From contig MDYQ01000257.1 of the NCBI GenBank assembly GCA_003024175.1, forward strand, positions 186,001 to 250,000: a DNA stretch of 64,000 bases. The letters run 5' to 3'. A program made the translations under genes and the position numbers. Each line of letters starts with the position of its first letter. Position 1 is the first letter of the stretch. The notes below the pieces were generated by a model that saw only the letters and a program-made list of their open reading frames with translations, made no database searches and was not told the DNA's origin. Origin of the DNA: Planoprotostelium fungivorum (taxonomy: Eukaryota > Evosea > Variosea > Cavosteliida > Cavosteliaceae). Positions 59,301-64,000 of this stretch are shown piece after piece.

Positions 59301-60186
59301 GAACTTTGGATCGTTCTCTGTGTCAAAGAAGAAGATACCGGGTGTGTCCAGCGCTGATGGAGTCAACGTGATGATGTCGAATGGGAAGGGATCACCTCTC
59401 GCCTCTAGTTGGGAGATCATCATGAGAAACATGACGGGAAGTCTGCCTCCATCACCGATCAACTCATCCAGATGGACACCAAACCGAACTGCACACATGT
59501 GAGATCGATCGACTCCTGCATGATCGTTTAAAATTGTCTGTACTCACGTTTCGCGCTGGGGGCGCTGCCAGATAGTTTATTCTTTTCTATGATTGAAGTC
59601 AAATCATTGCAGAAATGTGACACCACAATCGTATCACCTTCTGTAACAACGCCCTCTCTTCTCAGAGTGGACATAGTAGGTGATTTTCTGGGTTTTATGC
59701 CTGCGTTGACACTGGTCAAGATATGTGACCCATGTCGAGTGAGTTTTGGCTTTACGTTCTCCTCTTTCTTCTCCTCTTTCTTCTCCTCTTTCTTCTCTTT
59801 CATCTCACTGATCAAACTGGCAATCCTCAATAGACTCCTCGGGCTGGGAGGTGATGCAGAGCCATCTTCTGTCTTCGCCTGTTCTATGGAAGGAAGTGTC
59901 GGTGAATTCCTCCCCGATATCGCTATGATTCGTGAGAAATGAGATGGAAAGACTATGCAAATCACATTCGGTTGACGTCTTCGCTCTCGATCTCGGCGTA
60001 ATCTGTGGAACATCAACGCACATTCAAACGTGATAGAATCACCTCTGGAGATGGAGGAGACTTTATTGTCTCCGTATCAGACGACCTCTTCGATCGATTC
60101 TTCGACTTGTCAGATCGAAAGATGGAGAACAAAGATGCCCTCCTTCGATTGCTCGGTGACAGAGGCAGAGTCGACTCTACGCTCAT
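56335..60186 (-). CDS. RhoGAP-RasGEF-RGS fusion protein
   Basis: The N-terminus (MSVESTLPLSPSNRRRASLF) is Ser/Arg rich, with an EEKKEEKK repeat near 59.77 kb. RhoGAP domain at about 59.5-58.78 kb: RFGVHLDELIG, LAGLLKTFLAELPVPILAYH and NSHMLAKAFAPIMMRPE. It joins in phase 0 to a RasGEF N-terminal module (LGTVDNILLAIMDPFSI, then DYFITRDELLNKLKEL) and a CDC25 catalytic domain at 58.1-57.3 kb (ALWVATEIMKRETATERAEV, FLGCCAIFAGLC). An RGS segment closes the protein (LMQSVRHKDIFHSWLSKE, AQRIYNDYFQENGISLPD, TYQSAQEYVWKELEENYF). It should switch off a Rho GTPase, switch on a Ras GTPase and meet a G-alpha subunit. Two introns (58.55 and 59.06 kb) use CGTTGTAG as acceptor. A long intron at about 56.64-56.81 kb is made of GATGAAATGAAGAAGT-like repeats. 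Confidence 0.83.
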
Positions 60187-60498
60187 GTTGCTGCCTGCCC
60201 TCTACCCGTCCTGCGTTTTGTGCGCCCCTTGTGGAACTTTCCCTGTCATTTAGGTGTTGAAGTTCACCTTTTGACATAAACTTCAACCGAACAGTTCTTC
60301 AGTAAGTCGACTGGACTGCAGCACAGGGTTGTGTGTTACCTCTAATCCATCTTCACGTATAGTGTCACACTATATGTATGGTATGGATGGGAGAATCACC
60401 TTATCCCCTCCTCCAACGTTAATACGAACGATCGTTGATCAACACGAACATCCAGTGAGCGGACGTTGGTACAGAGACGACCAATTCACGGAACGTCT
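60187..60498. other. Upstream region of the RhoGAP-RasGEF-RGS gene
   Basis: Lies between the start of that gene and the stop of the membrane protein gene. The only structure seen is the short inverted repeat listed separately. Confidence 0.4.
60358..60374. promoter_or_regulatory. Inverted repeat TATAGTGT-C-ACACTATA
   Basis: Perfect 8-base arms around one base, about 170 bases upstream of the RhoGAP-RasGEF-RGS start codon. It could be a protein-binding site; function is not known. Confidence 0.4.
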
Positions 60499-61448
60499 TT
60501 ATAGCGTCGAGTAGACCAAGAGTGGCTCGGACACTCTATACTCTGGGTTCCACTTCCTGTGTCTCCTCACAAAGAAGCCCAAGATGCACCAGATGAGGCC
60601 AGTCACACCGAGGAAGCCACCAACGGCGACCACCGTCCAGAACTTCCAGTCCTCGCGATTACCAGGTGGTGTGAAGCGAACTGTGATGGGCTCGGTGCGG
60701 GATGATGTGATGGTGTAATTGCATACGAATGTGATTTCCAGATCCCACCACATGGTCAGATCCAGACCCTAAGGGAAGGTGAGATGAAGGTTGATGGGAT
60801 ATCGCTTCGCTCGATCCCACCTTTAAGTCTAAAGATGGAACCGTGGTGATGATGGGCTCTGCTTTCTCTTGACCGTGGCTTCGAGTGACGATATAGTACG
60901 AATTGTTGAGCGAGCTCGAGCAGTTGCAAGAACCCGCTTGCCAATTCATGATGTGTTCCGTCTCATCAAATTTCGCGTCGGTTGATAAAGGATTTGCTGG
61001 TGCGCGAATGATGTCCAAAGTTTGGTTCTGTGGCATGTCAAAGAGCTGCATTGGTGAAGGTCTCACCATAAACTTTGGACCTCCTTTCATAACGTACGCA
61101 GCGGAGATCGGCAGCTCTACCGCCTTACAAAATTCAAAATTCGAGAGGGGTATGACCAGGCTGTTCACATTGCTCTTGACAAAGAATTGTTGGCCGCTGG
61201 GATCTTGTGTTCCGATGTATGCGAGATCGATCTTGCATTGAGTTGAGCAGTTCCAATTGAGGATTAGACTATCGTTTTGCGTCACTGAAGAGAGATCAAT
61301 TATCGATCGGTGTGATGAAAGGTTGAAAATCACCATACGAAGACAAATTGTCGATCTGGGCTGATGTGGCCTCATCAGACAGGACACATTGAATAGATGC
61401 AAGACCGAGGAAAGATATCCAAGCGAGAAGGACCGAACCGCATCTCAT
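60499..61448 (-). CDS. Single-pass type I membrane protein, unknown
   Basis: Signal peptide MRCGSVLLAWISFLGLASIQ, an ectodomain of about 220 residues with several N-glycosylation sequons and paired Cys (LILNWNCSTQCKIDL, AGSCNCSSSLNNSYYIV), then a membrane helix (FWTVVAVGGFLGVTGLIWCI) and a short tail (RRHRKWNPEYRVSEPLLVYS). The ectodomain could be two beta sandwiches (KIDLAYIGTQDPSG; WWDLEITFVCNYTI), fibronectin-like. No family recognised. It lies between two other surface or signalling genes. Confidence 0.65.
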
Positions 61449-61603
61449 CTCGATCTCTTAAAAATAACTTTTAAAGGAATATAAATGCGCTGCCAATCTC
61501 ACGAAACCGAGAAGCCGTAACACCATCTTCATCTTCTCATACACTCTTTTTATTACAATTCAACCACGGCTGTAGACATCTCCTTTCCATTCAACGGATC
61601 GTC

Positions 61604-63093
61604 TTAAACTTCCGTCTCATGCTGGATTTCTGATTTCGTCCCCGGGCGTGTCTCGATCTCTTCAGAAGCTCCGCTCTTATTCGACTTCTGTTGGCTGGCA
61701 CCAGTTCGGCTCGTTCTCAATGCATTACCACTGAACCACTTCTTCAGTTCGGTCAGAGGCATGTGAATGTCTGAAACTCATCAGCCTACATCGTCACCAT
61801 CATCGTCGACCCACCCAAGACGACTGTCGCGGCGGCCATTCTCGTATTATAAGAGACCCAATACTTTGAGATATGGAGGACATTGAGATCGACACCCTTC
61901 AAGACAGGTTGGTAGCCGTCTAATAAGATCATGATGAGAGCGTTGACAGAAGAGATGCCCAATACGATGCACAACTTCCACGTGACCTGGTCTGGGTCAG
62001 TCGGGCGACAATAAAACGAAATAAAATGGAGAATATCACCTGTTTGATCTTCTTTGACGTAGTCTCCGGCATGATGGACAGGAGGCGATAGCCATAGAAT
62101 CCAAACGCCACTGCGAAGCAGCCCCAGACGATCATGAGATACACGTTGACAAACTTGTACCAGACGGCATACTCGGGTGTCTTCATGAAGGGTGTGACGA
62201 AACACTGCGAGTCGATCAGACATTGCACGTGATGATGATCTCGCTTCACCCTGGCGATCCACACTGCGAGAGTGACGCCAGTGACGGCGATGTAAGGCAC
62301 TCGAAAGATACTGAGGAAGGTGATGGACTTGATGATGTCCTCTAATGAGACCTCGGCTACATAACTAGAGTTGATCTTCTTCAACATCTCCCTCTTACGG
62401 ATGGTCTTCATCGTCTCATTGTAGAGGTTGATCCAGTGGAGGACCATGCCACAAAAGGCAGCGACCAATAGAACCTCTACAAAGGCGTTGAGGTCAAACC
62501 AAGCCAACGGTGTGATCAATCCATAAGTTCCCCAATAATCGAATGCATGCATGATCCAGGCGACTGATGGATTGATCAGATGATAAGATGAAAGGAGCAG
62601 AGACTCACGGAATGTGGAAGCGTAGATACATAGGAGAGACAATTTGGCGACGACATTAGCAGTCAGGCCGCTGAATCGAGCGTCTAAGAAGAGACGCCAC
62701 GAGATGAGAAGCCAGAGGACAAAGTTGATGAGGGTTGTCTCCACTCGGAGTGAAACGACCAGAGGCCGCATGGGAAGGTTCTTCAGAGAAAGAATTGCTG
62801 CACAGTTCTATCAGTCAAAGGTGGTCAAAGTCCGATATCTCACTAGATGCGCAGTCAATCTTGGCCTTCGTCGAAGATATGAACCTGCCTCTAAATCAAT
62901 CACAGAGTGGCAGATGTGAAGAATCAATCACTGACCCTGGATAACAGCGGCACGTTCCAGTGGTTTGGCATACACCATTCTCATTGCAATCACCACACAC
63001 CGAAATGGTTCCGTTGGTGGTGGTGTTTTGAGCCTGAGCCAAACACAGCGATATCAGCAGTAAAATCAGCACCTGCAGGGCTCTCTTCCTCAT
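61604..63093 (-). CDS. EGF-like multi-pass membrane protein, paralogue B
   Basis: Signal peptide MRKRALQVLILLLISLCLAQ, EGF-like module CNENGVCQTTGTCRCYPG, then about seven hydrophobic segments (LINFVLWLLISWRLFLDA, LSLLCIYASTF, FVEVLLVAAFCGMVLHWI, VPYIAVTGVTLAVWIA, VYLMIVWGCFAVAFGFYGY, LCIVLGISSVNALIMIL). The loop MLKKINSSYVAEVSLEDIIK corresponds to MLRKIKPGYVGNISVEDIIH in the paralogue at 43.9-45.3 kb. The Ser/Lys-rich tail ends KSEIQHETEV. A surface receptor or transporter role is inferred only from topology. Confidence 0.72.
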
Positions 63094-63469
63094 CTCTTCT
63101 GGATGACTAGACTGTGTGATGCACGTTTGAAATGTCGCAGTTAGACAGGACCCTTCCGTGTTCCTCCCTCGTTACTCGGAAATATTCTGTCGAGGGTGTT
63201 ACCGTTCACGCAACCTCTTTTTGAATGAATATAGCGGAGAGAAGCTCGAGGTCCTCCCTCTTTAGGTGTGGAAGTAAATGCAACGGCTTTTGATCGACCT
63301 CCAAGGGCTTTCACGTGAAAGAAGACGTTGACTTCCGAGACAGACAAGTTGACTGCATACACTTCATTCGTTCCCGACAGGTGGTCTCATTTTGGATCCC
63401 TCCAGGAGGATGAGTCCCCCTTCATCTCGCGATGACCTCCTCGAGCGAGTGACTTCTGATGGGAAGGAC
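63094..63469. other. Gap, no supported gene
   Basis: Between the EGF-like gene start and the stop of the CDK20-like gene. Open frames here are shadows; no clear element seen. Confidence 0.4.
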
Positions 63470-64000
63470 TCAGCTCGCCTCAGAGAACAGAGAAGAGGCG
63501 ACGAGATCCTCATCCATCTTTCCGTCGGCTCCCACATCGAGCGACATTTCCACGATCTAAAAACGTATCAATCTCTCTTTCATCCGATATCTCTTGTCAC
63601 CTTTGCCATGAGATGGAGGGGCAGTGGGGGTGGGTCGGCGAAGAAGTAAGGATGTCTCATGGCTTCATCTGCAGAGATTCTCTTGGCGGGATCGAGGGCA
63701 AGCAGTTGAGAGAGGAGTGAGACAGCTCTTTCCGGGACATCGGGCAGCAGTTTGGCCCACGGGACCCTTTCGGTGTGTTGAAAGTTGATCTTGTGGTAGT
63801 CAGGGAGATCAGAGACACCCTGGTTCGTGTGAGATGATGGATCGATGAGATAATGAGAGAGGTGCGAGAGCTCACCGGCCAATTGTCTTCCGTAGGAGTG
63901 CCCAAAACCTGCAGCGATGGGTTGTCATCGCGATGGCCATTCATCTCACCTGAATGATGCGGTGGAGTTGATCGATGTCGCTCTCTCCTCTGAACAGTGG
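63470..64000 (-). CDS. CDK20/CCRK-like protein kinase, C-terminal part
   Basis: The 3' exons of a CMGC kinase; the 5' part lies beyond the window edge. Visible: LFRGESDIDQLHRIIQVLGT with PTEDNWP, then LPDYHKINFQHTERVPWAKL, LPDVPERAVSLLSQLLALDP and AKRISADEAMRHPYFFADPP. The LPDYxKI and LPDV spacing and the PYFFADPPPLP end match CDK20 (cell-cycle-related kinase) better than CDK1/2. CDK20 acts in ciliary length control, which agrees with the CEP83-like gene. A last exon adds about 20 acidic residues (VASSLFSEAS). Confidence 0.75.

Noticed and set aside
59755-59800. Repeat in the RhoGAP gene as a separate element
   Set aside because: It is an in-frame coding repeat of EEKK, best seen as low-complexity protein sequence.

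Overview
This window is eukaryotic nuclear DNA. Almost every gene is broken by very short GT-AG introns (about 35-70 bases, many starting GTGAG), intergenic gaps are mostly 50-300 bases, and both strands are densely used. Gene content points to a unicellular amoeboid flagellate, most likely an amoebozoan of the protosteliid/variosean kind. The evidence is F-box/ankyrin proteins, RGS, RasGEF and RhoGAP signalling proteins, PTEN, an M11 gametolysin-like peptidase, and homologues of two centriole/cilium proteins (CEP83 and CDK20). The lineage is an inference; no rRNA or mitochondrial marker is present to test it.

Layout. 0-10.6 kb: PLP aminotransferase (-), a UBZ-UBZ-F-box-PIF1 helicase fusion (+), two unrecognised genes, a J-domain protein (-), an unknown (+). 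10.6-22.8 kb: PTEN phosphatase with C2 and PH domains (-), RAD6-type E2 (+), membrane-anchored choline/ethanolamine kinase (+), CEP83-like coiled coil (-), a divergent F-box/ankyrin pair. 23.0-28.7 kb: one giant histidine-biosynthesis gene (-) fusing HisA, HisI, HisE, HisD, HisC and a HAD phosphatase. 29.3-38 kb: LRR-GPS-TM-pseudokinase receptor (+), RGS protein (-), DNL zinc finger protein (+), beta-carbonic anhydrase (-). 38-45.3 kb: large M11 metallopeptidase with repeated beta domains and a membrane anchor (-), tRNA-Thr (+), EGF-like multi-pass protein (-). 46-51.2 kb: second ethanolamine kinase (+), bZIP factor (+), inverted second tRNA-Thr (-), a 44-residue membrane peptide (+), TRIAP1/MDM35 homologue (-). 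51.3-64 kb: a second GPS-TM-pseudokinase receptor with a serial-repeat ectodomain (-), RhoGAP-RasGEF-RGS fusion (-), single-pass membrane protein (-), second EGF-like multi-pass protein (-), and the 3' part of a CDK20-like kinase (-) leaving the window.

Themes. Several genes are unusual multi-domain fusions; the histidine gene is the most striking because five of its six modules are clear histidine enzymes and the sixth is a candidate for the pathway phosphatase. Two receptors share a GPS cleavage motif, one membrane segment and a kinase domain lacking the catalytic Asp. The introns carry recurring short cassettes, chiefly CGTTGTAGATGG (either strand, sometimes as the palindrome ATCTACAACGTTGTAGAT) and GAAATTTC-type inverted repeats. 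In at least five introns the CGTTGTAG end itself supplies the 3' splice site, which suggests an introner-like family. No virus-like element, transposon or CRISPR array was recognised.
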